Shown: positions 1 through 6,972 of the stretch, piece after piece
Layout: every line of letters starts with the position of its first letter
Numbering within the stretch: the stretch's first letter is position 1
Assembly (NCBI GenBank): GCA_039045975.1
Contig: JBCCJA010000064.1
Coordinates: forward strand, 1 to 21,046
From: JBCCJA01 sp039045975
GTDB taxonomy: Bacteria; Planctomycetota; Planctomycetia; Planctomycetales; Planctomycetaceae
DNA: 21,046 nt
Direction of reading: 5' to 3'
Notes under the pieces: generated by a model
What the model was told of the DNA's origin: nothing
Databases searched by the model: none
The model's input: only the letters and a program-made list of their open reading frames with translations
Made by a program: the position numbers and the translations under genes

Positions 1-391
1 CGCCGCGGGTCGCGGCCGGTGCGGCCGGCGAGACCGTCGGTGCGGCGACTTGCAGGCTGTTCGTGACCGAGGTCACGCCGGGCACCTTCGCGACGACCGA
101 ACCGGCGATGCCTTTCACCGCCGGGTTCGCGACGCCGCCGGTCAGCGTCGCGACGCCGCCGATGTATTCGATGTTGATGCCGGTGCCGGAGACGCCGGCG
201 GCCCGGAGGGCCGTCGCGATCTGCTCGGCGACCTGCTGATTGTCACGCGGGGCCTCGGCGGTCGCGGCTGCTGTCGGTTCCGCTTTTCCGCCCTCCCAAG
301 GGAGCGTCAGGCCGAACGGGCCGGCCATCGCCGCGCCCGGGGCCGTCGCACAGAGGCCGGCGGTGAAGATCCAAGACTTGAGCTTCGGCAT
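1..391 (-). CDS. Secreted BON-domain protein (partial, C-terminus outside window)
   Basis: The start is the ATG at 391, because an AGGAGG lies 8 nt upstream (400-405). Another in-frame ATG at 397 is only 2 nt from that site. The protein begins with a short basic stretch (MPKLK), a hydrophobic core and a small-residue end near AAMA (about residues 18-23), which looks like a Sec signal peptide. After an Ala/Pro/Glu linker, residues about 50-115 have the pattern of a BON domain: a helix (QQVAEQIATALRAAG), then strand-turn-strand with GGVATLTGGV, then VPGVTSVTN. BON domains are small modules that bind membranes or other envelope components and occur in OsmY-like and secretin-linked proteins. The gene is cut by the window edge after 130 codons, so other domains may follow. 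Identification as a BON domain is fairly good; the cellular role is unknown. Confidence 0.75.
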   Translation of the reverse strand, partial: MPKLKSWIFTAGLCATAPGAAMAGPFGLTLPWEGGKAEPTAAATAEAPRDNQQVAEQIATALRAAGVSGTGINIEYIGGVATLTGGVANPAVKGIAGSVVAKVPGVTSVTNSLQVAAPTVSPAAPAATRG

Positions 392-397
392 TTCCAT

Positions 398-700
398 CGC
401 CTCCTAGTAACCGCTCCTGCGGGGACGGCCCGATCGCTGCGGGCTCGCAAAGTTGTCGACCGGGTGACGTCCGTCGCGACCATGGCAGGCCGGTCGCCCC
501 ACGCGGGGCGACGCACCGGCGGTCCGTCGGGGTCTTCATCGGACGGGTCGGGGCGGTCGAATGAACTTTTCCGGTTGAATCGGCCGAGAGGCCGCCGCCG
601 GGCCCCGGCCGGGTCGGTGGAGAGATCGGCCGTCGGGCTGTATCGTCCGCGGCCCGATATCCCGGCGGCGACCGCCGGACACCCGCTCTCGGACCCGCCG
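398..700. other. Intergenic region between divergent genes, no gene recognised
   Basis: About 300 bases separate the leftward BON gene from the rightward 701-1168 gene. The stretch is open in several frames because of high GC, but none of the translations resembles a protein. The only structure seen is a small hairpin, CGGCC-GAGA-GGCCG, at 581-594. Promoters for both genes should lie here, but no convincing -35/-10 pair could be picked by eye. Confidence 0.5.
400..405 (-). promoter_or_regulatory. Shine-Dalgarno site of the BON gene
   Basis: The minus strand reads AGGAGG here, 8 nt before the ATG at 391 and only 2 nt before the ATG at 397. It therefore decides in favour of the downstream start. 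Confidence 0.7.
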
Positions 701-1168
701 ATGGCCCGTAAAACCAAAAGCCGCGTCGACATGCGACGCGAGGCCGAAGCCGCCGAGGCGGTCGAAGAGGCCGACAAGAAGAAGCCCGCCAAGAAGAAGG
801 CGAAGGCGAAACGGAAGACCGCGACGAAGAAGTCGCGCGCGAAGGAAGAGCCGCGTCGGCGACTGATCTGGGCGATCTTCAACGGCAGCATGAAAGAAGA
901 GGCCCGCTTCGATTACGGCAGCCGGGCCGAAGCGGAGGAGAAGCTCGAACAGCTCCGCGCGAAGGCGAACAAGAAGCTGTACTTCCTGCAGCCGCTGAAG
1001 GTCTCGCTGACGGACGAGACGGCGAAGATCGATTTCTCGGCCCTCGACGACGAGGACGAGGAAGAAGAAAAGGCCGCCGCGGCGAAGAAGAAGCCTGAGG
1101 CCGAAGGGGCGGAAGCGGAAGGCGAGTCGGAGGAAGAAGAGGGCGAGGAAGAAGAGTCCGAGGACTGA
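701..1168 (+). CDS. Conserved hypothetical protein with basic head, small core and acidic tail
   Basis: The 155-aa product has three parts. Residues 1-54 are Lys/Arg/Ala-rich (KKKPAKKKAKAKRK and similar), like histone H1-type tails. Residues about 52-105 form a compact core with hydrophobic strands (RRLIWAIFNG, KKLYFLQPLKVSLT) flanking a helix (AEAEEKLEQLRAKA). Residues 116-155 are almost entirely Asp/Glu with a little Ala/Lys. The open frame extends upstream to about position 50, but that part lies antisense to the BON gene and is low-complexity Arg/Gly, so the ATG at 701 is chosen. No Shine-Dalgarno is visible. I believe similar short proteins occur in planctomycetes, but I know no function. 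The charge layout suggests nucleic-acid or nucleoprotein contact, which is inference only. A strong terminator follows at 1201. Confidence 0.8.
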   Translation: MARKTKSRVDMRREAEAAEAVEEADKKKPAKKKAKAKRKTATKKSRAKEEPRRRLIWAIFNGSMKEEARFDYGSRAEAEEKLEQLRAKANKKLYFLQPLKVSLTDETAKIDFSALDDEDEEEEKAAAAKKKPEAEGAEAEGESEEEEGEEEESED

Positions 1169-1200
1169 TTTCGTCTCCGCGATTCACTCCAGATGTCAGC

Positions 1201-1237
1201 AAAAAAGGGCGGGCCGTCAGACGGCCCGCCCTTTTTT
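1201..1237. terminator. Bidirectional rho-independent terminator
   Basis: Two perfectly complementary 18-nt arms (1201-1218 and 1220-1237) flank a single central base. They form a GC-rich stem (GGGCGGGCCGTC) bordered by A6 on the left and T6 on the right. It therefore terminates in both directions, between the rightward 701-1168 gene and the leftward rpsU, which converge on it. Only 32 bp and 22 bp separate it from the two stop codons. Confidence 0.95.
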
Positions 1238-1259
1238 GTTCGATTCGTCTCGGCGCGGC

Positions 1260-1445
1260 TTAGCGGCTGGCGATGCGGGCGCGGCGTTCGGCCCGGCGTC
1301 GGGCACGGCGCTTCTCGTCGGAGGGCTTCTCGTAGAACTCACGGCGGCGCATTTCCTTCTTGATGCCGGCGTGCTCGACGAGCTTGCGGAAGCGGCGCAC
1401 CGCGTCGTTGATCGATTCGTTTTCGCGGAGACGCAGCCGAACCAC
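1260..1445 (-). CDS. rpsU: Small ribosomal subunit protein bS21
   Basis: The 61-aa product carries the bS21 signature: RLRENESINDAVRRFRKLVE, then AGIKKEMRRREFYEKPS, then an Arg-rich tail. bS21 binds late to the platform of the 30S subunit and helps mRNA contact. The frame extends 22 residues further upstream to an ATG at 1511, but bS21 proteins normally begin with a short (M)V-R-x-R-x-R-E-N. A GTG at 1445 sits 5 nt behind a perfect AGGAGG (1451-1456), so the GTG start is preferred. The gene is monocistronic by appearance: repeat element A lies upstream and the bidirectional terminator lies downstream. Identification is certain; only the start could be argued. Confidence 0.96.
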   Translation of the reverse strand: MVRLRLRENESINDAVRRFRKLVEHAGIKKEMRRREFYEKPSDEKRRARRRAERRARIASR

Positions 1446-1450
1446 TTCAA

Positions 1451-1456
1451 CCTCCT
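1451..1456 (-). promoter_or_regulatory. Shine-Dalgarno site that fixes the rpsU GTG start
   Basis: The minus strand reads AGGAGG followed by TTGAA and then GTG (1445-1443). In the longer reading this site would lie inside the coding sequence, so it argues for the short bS21. Confidence 0.85.
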
Positions 1457-1546
1457 GGGGCAAACAGACTTTCGGGTCGAGAAAGGTAATCGGGGCCGCC
1501 GTTTGTGCCAAGTTCGACGTCGGTCCGAGTCAGAGGAACGGACCTT

Positions 1547-1623
1547 ACCAGCCCACGGCGCCAGCCGTGGAGGAGATAGGCACGCCGAAGCTACGTCCTC
1601 CACGGCTGGCGCAGCGGGCTGGT
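1547..1623. repeat. Palindromic dispersed repeat, copy A
   Basis: Two 27-nt arms (1547-1573 and 1597-1623) match at 25 of 27 positions as an inverted repeat around a 23-nt centre. The outer end is ACCAGCCC...GGGCTGGT, the same core as copies B (3135-3205) and C (14403-14473). The inner arm differs (GCCAGCCGTGG instead of GAGCCGTGGCTGT), so this is a diverged member. It lies upstream of rpsU and just past the thyX stop codon. There is no T-tract, so it resembles a REP-type element more than a terminator. Confidence 0.85.
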
Positions 1624-1642
1624 GTCTTCCGTATCCGGAACC

Positions 1643-2542
1643 TCATTCGGCCGTGAGCAGTCCCAGTTTGGTCAGTTTGTCGCGGCACTCGTCGCGTTCG
1701 CGGCAACGGGTTAGGTCGCGCCAGGTCGGGTCTTGGACTTCGAGGAATGCTTCCTCGGAATATGGCGGGGCGGCCCCGGTCGCGGTCAGCCGTTCAATCA
1801 CGCCGGCGTCGAGCCGGGTCAGGAACGTCGAGCCGACGCGGTAGTCCTGGAACGCCTCCCATGTAAGCGGGAACAGCGGGGCGACGATCTTCTCGGCGAT
1901 CGTGGCGGCGTAGTCGCGGATCTCCTGCTGGGCGTGCGAGTCGGCCCGCAAGGCGATGAAGTGCAGGAGGTTGTGTAGATCGATCTTCCAGTAGGCCTCG
2001 GTGTAGGTCGCGAGCGGGAGGTCTTTGCGGGCCTGCTCTCGGGCGACGCCGGCCTCGAGACGTGATTCGTAAAGGGCGCGGGCGTCGGCGTGGAATTTCT
2101 GCTCCCCGGCGGTCAGTTCGCGGCCGAAGGCCTCGTCGGCGGCCCCGGCGCTGCCCTGCCGGTTGGAGGTCGCCTGCAGCCGCCATTCGTCCGGCTTCGT
2201 CGTCTGGGCCGAGTCGATCGCGACCGAATACCGCGTGCTGTACTCGTTGATATTGGCCGTGCGGTGGCGGACCCACTGCCGCCAGCAGTCCATCGGGACG
2301 CGGACGAGGAACTTCAGCTCGGCCATCTCGAACGGCGTCGAGTGGCGGTGCCGCATCAGGTACCGGATCAGGCCTCGGTCGTCGGAGACTTTTTTCGTCC
2401 CGTCGCCGTAACTGACGCGGGCAGCCTGCACGACCGACGCGTCGTCGCCCATGACGTCGACGAGGCAGACGAACCCGTCGTCGAGGACGGGGAATTTCTG
2501 CCAGCGGAGGGTTTCGGGCGTGGCTGGTCGGGTCTCGGTCAT
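1643..2542 (-). CDS. thyX: Flavin-dependent thymidylate synthase ThyX
   Basis: The 299-aa protein converts dUMP to dTMP using FAD, NAD(P)H and methylene-tetrahydrofolate. The ThyX signature R-H-R-x7-S is present at residues 92-102 (RHRTANINEYS), followed by TRY. It is preceded by the conserved region RHRHSTPFEMAELKFLVRVP (64-83). The C-terminal part has NLLHFIALRADSHAQQEIRD (191-210), typical of the folate/FAD-binding half. The length is in the upper part of the family range. The open frame continues upstream over hspQ, but the family begins near here and the ATG at 2542 is the sensible start; no Shine-Dalgarno is visible. It lies 98 bp downstream of hspQ on the same strand. No classical ThyA is seen in the window. 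Confidence 0.95.
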   Translation of the reverse strand: MTETRPATPETLRWQKFPVLDDGFVCLVDVMGDDASVVQAARVSYGDGTKKVSDDRGLIRYLMRHRHSTPFEMAELKFLVRVPMDCWRQWVRHRTANINEYSTRYSVAIDSAQTTKPDEWRLQATSNRQGSAGAADEAFGRELTAGEQKFHADARALYESRLEAGVAREQARKDLPLATYTEAYWKIDLHNLLHFIALRADSHAQQEIRDYAATIAEKIVAPLFPLTWEAFQDYRVGSTFLTRLDAGVIERLTATGAAPPYSEEAFLEVQDPTWRDLTRCRERDECRDKLTKLGLLTAE

Positions 2543-2640
2543 GGCGGCGTCGGCGGTCGGCGGCGTGATCTCGGAAGTATGCCAGACGCAAGGCGGGACG
2601 CGTACCGCCGCGGCGATCGGCCCGCCGCATCTGATCTCGT

Positions 2641-2997
2641 TTAGCCAGGCCACGGTCGGCCGTTTCGGACGTAAACGCCGTCGGCAATGCCGTCGAAGAA
2701 CGTGGCGAGCAGCGGGTGGGTCACCGGGCGGCCCGAGTCGTCGGCGGTGAGATTTTCTTCCGCCGGGTAGGTGCAGCCGTCGGAGCCGTGGACGAGGACG
2801 TGGTACCAGGGCTGGTCGCGGTCGGGCTGGGTGTTGTTCGCGAAGTACCACGCCGGGTCGGCTTTGCAGTGCCCGTCGACGGCGACGACCACGCCGCGGT
2901 AGCCGTAGCGGGCGTGCCTTACGACGGTGCCGACCGCGAATTTGGGCACGCGGTCGGGGACCGGGTCCGCGTCGAAATTCTTGTTGACGCTGATCAC
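2641..2997 (-). CDS. hspQ: HspQ / YccV-like hemimethylated-DNA-binding domain protein
   Basis: The 118-aa product matches the HspQ (YccV-like) family. It has a beta-rich core beginning FAVGTVVRHARYGYRGVVVAVD, then WYFANN, the hallmark QPWYHVLVHGSD, TYPAEENLTADD, and a final HPLLATFFDG. In enterobacteria HspQ binds hemimethylated oriC DNA and acts as a specificity-enhancing factor for Lon protease. Which activity applies here is unknown. The start is a GTG at 2997 with a weak AAGGCGG upstream. A 23-residue N-terminal leader precedes the fold. It reads toward thyX, with a 98-bp gap, so co-transcription is possible but not shown. Confidence 0.88.
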   Translation of the reverse strand: MISVNKNFDADPVPDRVPKFAVGTVVRHARYGYRGVVVAVDGHCKADPAWYFANNTQPDRDQPWYHVLVHGSDGCTYPAEENLTADDSGRPVTHPLLATFFDGIADGVYVRNGRPWPG

Positions 2998-3134
2998 CCG
3001 TCCGCCTTGGTTCAGCCATATTTCGGTCCGATTTTAGACGACAGTCCGGGCCGGCGGGCCGCCGTCGCGGTCACGGTTTGCCGGACCAACGAATCGGCCG
3101 ATACTCGCTTAGGAGTGGTTTCGAAACCCGTGTC

Positions 3135-3205
3135 ACTAGCCCGCGGCGCGAGCCGTGGCTGTAGGTTCTGATGTCATACACCCACAGCTCGCGCTGCGGG
3201 CTGGT
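3135..3205. repeat. Palindromic dispersed repeat, copy B
   Basis: This 71-bp element has arms of about 29 nt (4 mismatches) that begin ACTAGCCCGCGGCGCGAGCC and end CTCGCGCTGCGGGCTGGT. It matches copy C (14403-14473) at 62 of 71 positions with no gaps, and the differences concentrate in the loop. Homology continues leftward as GAAAC...TGTCAC in both copies. It lies between the divergent hspQ and 3254-4096 genes, 48 bp before the latter's start. Confidence 0.9.
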
Positions 3206-3253
3206 ATTGAAACCGCTTGCAGTGACTCGACTCCGGCTTGGCGGCGAAGACGC

Positions 3254-4096
3254 GTGACTGAGACGACCGACGCCCCGCCCCTGAACCAGGACAAGCCCGC
3301 CGGGCCGAAGCCCGACGGCGTCCGCGCGTGGATCACGTCGCGGCTGCGTCGCGAGCAGTGGGTCTACCGGATCCTTGCGATCGCGATCGCGCCGTTGGCG
3401 GTCGCGGCGACGGTGCTGACTTACGTGGTGCTGTTCGTCGTCTTCGGCTTCTTGACTTCGGGCTCGGCCGAGCCGCCGGCCGACGGCGGGGTCCGGAAGC
3501 AGGACGTTGTGTCGGAGGCCGATCGGTCGTCGGGCGGGTTTGTCGCGCACCTGGCGGCGGCGGCGGGGCTGGTGGGGCTGTTCGCGGTCGCCCGCCGCTC
3601 GACGGCGCCGCCGTGGGCGCCGGTCCGTGTCCGGGGCGAGACGGTCAACACGCTCGTGCGCCTGTCGCAGATGACGGGGACCGGCTGGCTGATCCTGCTG
3701 CAGTCGGACCGCGACCTGCCCGGGCCGATCCGGATCGCGGCCGACGTGACGACGTTCGCGCCGCGGCTGGTGCAGCTGGCCTACGCGATCGGCCGGCGTT
3801 CGTTCGACATCGACCGGATCGACACCGTGAGGCTGGGCAAGCTGGTGATGCTGCTGCTGAAGGCCCGCGGGCGGGTCGCGTTGTTCGAACTGGTCGAACG
3901 GTTCCCCGAAGACGACCCGCAGGAGCTGGTCGACGACCTCGCCGCGGTCGAGGGCGTCGTGTTCCTAACGAACGACCCGCCCGGCGTGACGCTGACGCCG
4001 ATGGTCGCCGACGAGTACATCGAATGGCGGACGAAAAAACGCCAACAGCTAGGCCTGGATCCGGCCGAAGACGACGTGAAGTGGCGGGCGGTTTGA
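3254..4096 (+). CDS. Hypothetical two-helix membrane protein
   Basis: I do not recognise the family. The 280-aa reading begins at GTG 3254. An upstream extension of the frame would translate repeat B, so it is rejected. Residues about 37-68 form a long hydrophobic segment (WVYRILAIAIAPLAVAATVL and onward). A charged loop (69-93) follows, then a second segment (about 94-113, FVAHLAAAAGLVGLFAVARR). The remaining 165 residues should be cytoplasmic. They include a helical region with a winged-helix-like pattern (LGKLVMLLLKARGRVALFEL, then EDDPQELVDDLAAVEGVVFL), in which a helix pair is followed by a small beta hairpin. This could bind nucleic acid or another protein, which is inference. The gene converges with 4116-4661, 19 bp away. 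Confidence 0.75.
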   Translation: MTETTDAPPLNQDKPAGPKPDGVRAWITSRLRREQWVYRILAIAIAPLAVAATVLTYVVLFVVFGFLTSGSAEPPADGGVRKQDVVSEADRSSGGFVAHLAAAAGLVGLFAVARRSTAPPWAPVRVRGETVNTLVRLSQMTGTGWLILLQSDRDLPGPIRIAADVTTFAPRLVQLAYAIGRRSFDIDRIDTVRLGKLVMLLLKARGRVALFELVERFPEDDPQELVDDLAAVEGVVFLTNDPPGVTLTPMVADEYIEWRTKKRQQLGLDPAEDDVKWRAV

Positions 4097-4115
4097 CTGC
4101 TATTCGCGATCAATT

Positions 4116-4661
4116 TTAGACTCGTGTGTATATATCTAAGTGGCACGAAGTAGCTATCGCGAACGAATACCCTGTTTGCGAAAAGCCGGCCGTTCGAAAT
4201 TCACAAGGCCCGTCGTTACATAATTTTGTGACATTTTCGATTGGCCCGGATAACCCTGCATAGCCGGAACTCAGAAGCACGACATGCTTCGGCCACGGCA
4301 AATGCACGACGCTAATGATCCAGCCGTCTCGGTTCACGAGCGACAATCCTCCGCCGTGCAGGCCGGCCAGTCTGAACTGCGTGTCGGCGTATCTGCCGAT
4401 GCCGGTCGTGACTCCGCTTAAAAGTTCCGCCCTGGGCCAATTTTCATCGGGATCACGGGCAATACACTCACCACTAACGCAGTCAAATAGGCCTCGGCCC
4501 TGGTTTGATATTACGAGTAAATCATCCGTCTCATCTGCATAGCCGACCGCAGTCAGTCCTCCAATATTAAAATATGCCGACCTCTTCCACGGGGAAGGAG
4601 GTTCTGCGTAAGGAAGGGATTCGAGGCGCTCGCGAAGTTGTCGTTGATACTCGTCTGACAT
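4116..4661 (-). CDS. Hypothetical 181-aa protein of AT-richer composition
   Basis: The frame is open much further upstream, but that extension lies on the shadow strand frame of the neighbouring oxidoreductase. The ATG at 4661 (MSDEYQRQLRERL) is the likely start. The product has short strand-turn repeats: NIGGLTAVGYADETDDLLVI, then SNQGRGLFDCVSGECIARD, then FRLAGLHGGGLSLVNRDGW. Its four Cys are scattered and form no metal-binding pair. No signal peptide or membrane span is seen. I vaguely recognise the GGLTAVG...GRG-FDC-GE-ARD pattern from uncharacterised bacterial proteins, but no function is known to me. It follows the oxidoreductase by 26 bp on the same strand and may be co-transcribed. 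One 60-base line I counted within it is about 52% G+C, well below neighbouring genes, so horizontal acquisition is possible. Confidence 0.75.
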   Translation of the reverse strand: MSDEYQRQLRERLESLPYAEPPSPWKRSAYFNIGGLTAVGYADETDDLLVISNQGRGLFDCVSGECIARDPDENWPRAELLSGVTTGIGRYADTQFRLAGLHGGGLSLVNRDGWIISVVHLPWPKHVVLLSSGYAGLSGPIENVTKLCNDGPCEFRTAGFSQTGYSFAIATSCHLDIYTRV

Positions 4662-4687
4662 GGCATTCGCTCGCTCGAATCGGATGA

Positions 4688-6304
4688 CTATCTGGCCGGC
4701 GAGGCCGTCCGCACCAACGCCCGCGCCGCCCGGAGGCCGTCGACGGCGGCGGTGACGATGCCGCCTGCGTAACCCGCGCCCTCGCCGATCGGGTAGAGCC
4801 CGGCGACGGCCGGTGATTGGAACGAGGCGTGGTCGCGGTCGATGCGGACCGGGCTGCTGCCCCGCATTTCGGGGCCGACGAGGACGGCGTCCTCGAGGAA
4901 CTTCCCGCCCCATTTCGCGTCGATCGCGGGCAGGCCCTCGCGGAGGGCCCGCAGGATCGGCGGGGGGACGACCCGCGACAGGTCGGCCGCGATCGAGCCG
5001 CGTTTGTAAGAGGTCTCGACGGTTTCACCGGCGGCCGGGGCGTTGCCGGCGACGAAGTCGGCGGCCCGCTGGGCCGGGGTGAGGTACTCGCCGCGGCCGA
5101 TGTCGTACGCGACGCGTTCGTAACGCCGCTGGAGCTCGACGCCGGCGAGCGGGTGGTCGGAGCCGAACTCGGACGGGTCGAGCGTGGCGACGATGCCGCT
5201 GTTGGCCCGCGGCGTCTCGTGGCGTGAGTTGCTCATGCCGTTCGAGCAGAACATGCCGGCCTCCGAGACCGACGGGATGACCCACCCGCCGGCGCACATG
5301 CAGAACGAGAACAGGTCGCGTGACTTCGGCCGTTTCGCCTTGGCGACCTCGGCGTAGTCGGCGGCGCCGAGCAGTTCGAGGTATTCCGGCCGGCCGTACT
5401 TGCGGGCGTTGACGGCGTCTTGCGGCTGTTCGATCCGCAGGCCGAGTTGGAACGGCTTGGCCCGCATCGGGACGCCGGCGGCGTAGAGCATCTCGTACGT
5501 GTCGCGGGCCGAGTGTCCGATGCCGAGGAAGGCGTGGGCGGTCTGCAGGTAGCCGCCGCTGGTGTGCAGGCCGCGGAGCTTGCCGTCGGCGACGTCGAGC
5601 CCTTCGAGAGTCGTCTCGAAGCGGTATTCGCCGCCCATCGCCTCGATTTTGCGGCGGAAGTTGCGGGTGATCATCGGCAGGCGGTTGCTGCCGAGGTGGG
5701 GCCGGTGTTCGTAGACGAGCGACGGCTTGCCGCCGCATTCGACGTAGCGGCCGAGGACGTAGTCGACGTCGGGCCCGGAGAGCCGGCAGGTGAGTTTGCC
5801 GTCGCTCCAGGCGCCGGCCCCGCCTTCGCCGAACAGGTAGTTGCTTTCCGGAATGAAGGGGCCGCCGGCGTCGAAGTCGCGGATGTCGTCGCGGCGCTGT
5901 TTGACGGCCCGGCCGCGTTCGATGATCAGCGGCCGGTAGCCCTTCTTCGCGAGGTAATACCCGGCCATCAGCCCGGCGGGGCCCGACCCGACCACGACGG
6001 GCCGGCCGTCGAGCGGCGGGCCGGTGGGGCCCGGGTCGTCGAACGCGGGCGGTTCGTAACGCGTCGCGTCGGAACCTCGTGTCGGCAGCGGTCCGCCGTC
6101 ACGTCCGGAGACGGCGACGGTGTAGACGTGTTTGAGTTCGTACCGTCGGCGGGCATCGAGGCTGCGTCGGAGGATCTTGCACCCGCCGAGGTCCTCCGGA
6201 CGCACGCCGAGCCGGGCGGTGACGGCGTCCCGGAGGGCCGTCTCCTCCGGCGCGTCGACGGGCAGGGTCAGGCCGGTGAGGCGGAGAGAGTTAAGTGTTT
6301 TCAC
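4688..6304 (-). CDS. FAD-dependent oxidoreductase, COG2509 type
   Basis: The 538-aa protein resembles uncharacterised FAD-dependent dehydrogenases of the COG2509 group. The N-terminal about 70 residues (LRLTGLTLPVDAPEETALRD, then CKILRRSLDARRR) form the small alpha/beta domain typical of that group. The dinucleotide-binding motif VVVGSGPAG (103-111) follows, with YYLAKKGYRPLIIERG ending in the acidic residue that holds the FAD ribose. Further family features are YLFGEGGAGAWSDGKLT, FSFCMCAGGWVIPS, and the C-terminal FAD motif GLYPIGEGAGYAGGI. The substrate is unknown. The start is uncertain: GTG at 6304 gives the usual family N-terminus (MKTLNSLRL), while GTG at 6343 would add 13 residues. No clear Shine-Dalgarno supports either. 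The unknown gene 4116-4661 follows at 26 bp. Confidence 0.9.
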   Translation of the reverse strand: MKTLNSLRLTGLTLPVDAPEETALRDAVTARLGVRPEDLGGCKILRRSLDARRRYELKHVYTVAVSGRDGGPLPTRGSDATRYEPPAFDDPGPTGPPLDGRPVVVGSGPAGLMAGYYLAKKGYRPLIIERGRAVKQRRDDIRDFDAGGPFIPESNYLFGEGGAGAWSDGKLTCRLSGPDVDYVLGRYVECGGKPSLVYEHRPHLGSNRLPMITRNFRRKIEAMGGEYRFETTLEGLDVADGKLRGLHTSGGYLQTAHAFLGIGHSARDTYEMLYAAGVPMRAKPFQLGLRIEQPQDAVNARKYGRPEYLELLGAADYAEVAKAKRPKSRDLFSFCMCAGGWVIPSVSEAGMFCSNGMSNSRHETPRANSGIVATLDPSEFGSDHPLAGVELQRRYERVAYDIGRGEYLTPAQRAADFVAGNAPAAGETVETSYKRGSIAADLSRVVPPPILRALREGLPAIDAKWGGKFLEDAVLVGPEMRGSSPVRIDRDHASFQSPAVAGLYPIGEGAGYAGGIVTAAVDGLRAARALVRTASPAR

Positions 6305-6343
6305 TGGTGTCACAAGCGATCTGGACTGCCTGATTTTTCCCAC

Positions 6344-6528
6344 GGTAACCGCCCGACACAGCCGGCCTCACCCCGGCGGTCGGGAGGGAAACTCTTTTCC
6401 GAGGCGTATACCGCTCGCCACTGATGAAGAACGCCTGTCATCTGATCGGATAGGCATACTGTTATTTCGTCAGTCGCGGCGGTCCCGCACAACCGGCGGG
6501 TCGGAGATGGGACCCGTCGGATTCGCCC
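6344..6528. other. Intergenic DNA with no recognised gene
   Basis: This stretch lies between the oxidoreductase (leftward) and the possible zinc-ribbon ORF (rightward). It includes a short AT-richer piece around 6420-6475. A weak hairpin, CGGGTC-8 nt-GACCCG, lies at 6497-6516. No protein-like translation or convincing promoter was found. Confidence 0.4.
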
Positions 6529-6570
6529 GTGCGGGGCCGCCGTGTCGCACCGCCAGCTTTTGTCTCGGAG

Positions 6571-6972
6571 ATGCCCGTGTCGGCGCCGCACCTGCCTGTC
6601 ACGTCTTTCCAAGGGGGCCGTGCAGAAGACGAGAGCCGGTGTCCGAAGTGTGGCCGTTCGGGCGTCGCGACCGCCCTTCGTGAAGCGGCGGTCGCCGATG
6701 CGTCAGCGCTCGCGGTCCGCTATCAGCTCCGAAAGGCCGGCACGACCGTCGTGTGCGAAGGGTGCGGGTTCTCTTTCGTGTGCCGTCTGTCTGGCGAAGA
6801 TCAGGGACTGTCAGACAAAGCGGAGAGTTCATCGGCCGCCGCCAGAGTTTTGCCGATCGCGTCCGCGACCGCCGCAACGGTTTCCGGACCGCACGTCAAA
6901 ACCGGATGGTGCAGTACGACGAGCGCGTTTCCTGCGTCGGTCGCGATTTCGAGGCCCGACGCGGACCGGTAG
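6571..6972 (+). CDS. Possible small zinc-ribbon protein overlapping the aminotransferase 3' end
   Basis: From the ATG at 6571 the frame codes for 133 aa. An in-frame GTG at 6529 is an alternative start. Residues about 24-28 read CPKCG and, some 40 residues later, VVCEGCGFSFVC. The two CxxC knuckles at this spacing look like a zinc ribbon. Between them lies a plausible helical stretch (ATALREAAVADASALAVRYQ). Third codon positions over this part are mostly G/C, as in real genes here. The doubtful part is the end: the last 172 bases run antisense through the 3' end of the aminotransferase gene and translate to low-complexity residues. Either the gene has a ragged C-terminus or it is a decayed or chance reading. 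No good Shine-Dalgarno is present. Confidence 0.42.
   Translation: MPVSAPHLPVTSFQGGRAEDESRCPKCGRSGVATALREAAVADASALAVRYQLRKAGTTVVCEGCGFSFVCRLSGEDQGLSDKAESSSAAARVLPIASATAATVSGPHVKTGWCSTTSAFPASVAISRPDADR

Noticed and set aside
50..700. Upstream extension of the 701-1168 reading frame
   Set aside because: It lies partly antisense to the BON gene, is Arg/Gly low-complexity, and has no domain. The protein-like part begins at the ATG at 701.
1547..1623. CRISPR or terminator interpretation of the palindromes
   Set aside because: There are no regularly spaced direct repeats and no spacers, so this is not CRISPR. Copies A-C lack a T-tract.
2543..3019. N-terminal extension of ThyX over the hspQ locus
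   Set aside because: It overlaps hspQ on the same strand in another frame and is Arg/Pro-rich. ThyX family members begin near the ATG at 2542.
3155..3253. Upstream GTG start for the 3254-4096 membrane protein
   Set aside because: This extension translates the palindromic repeat B, so it is not part of the gene.
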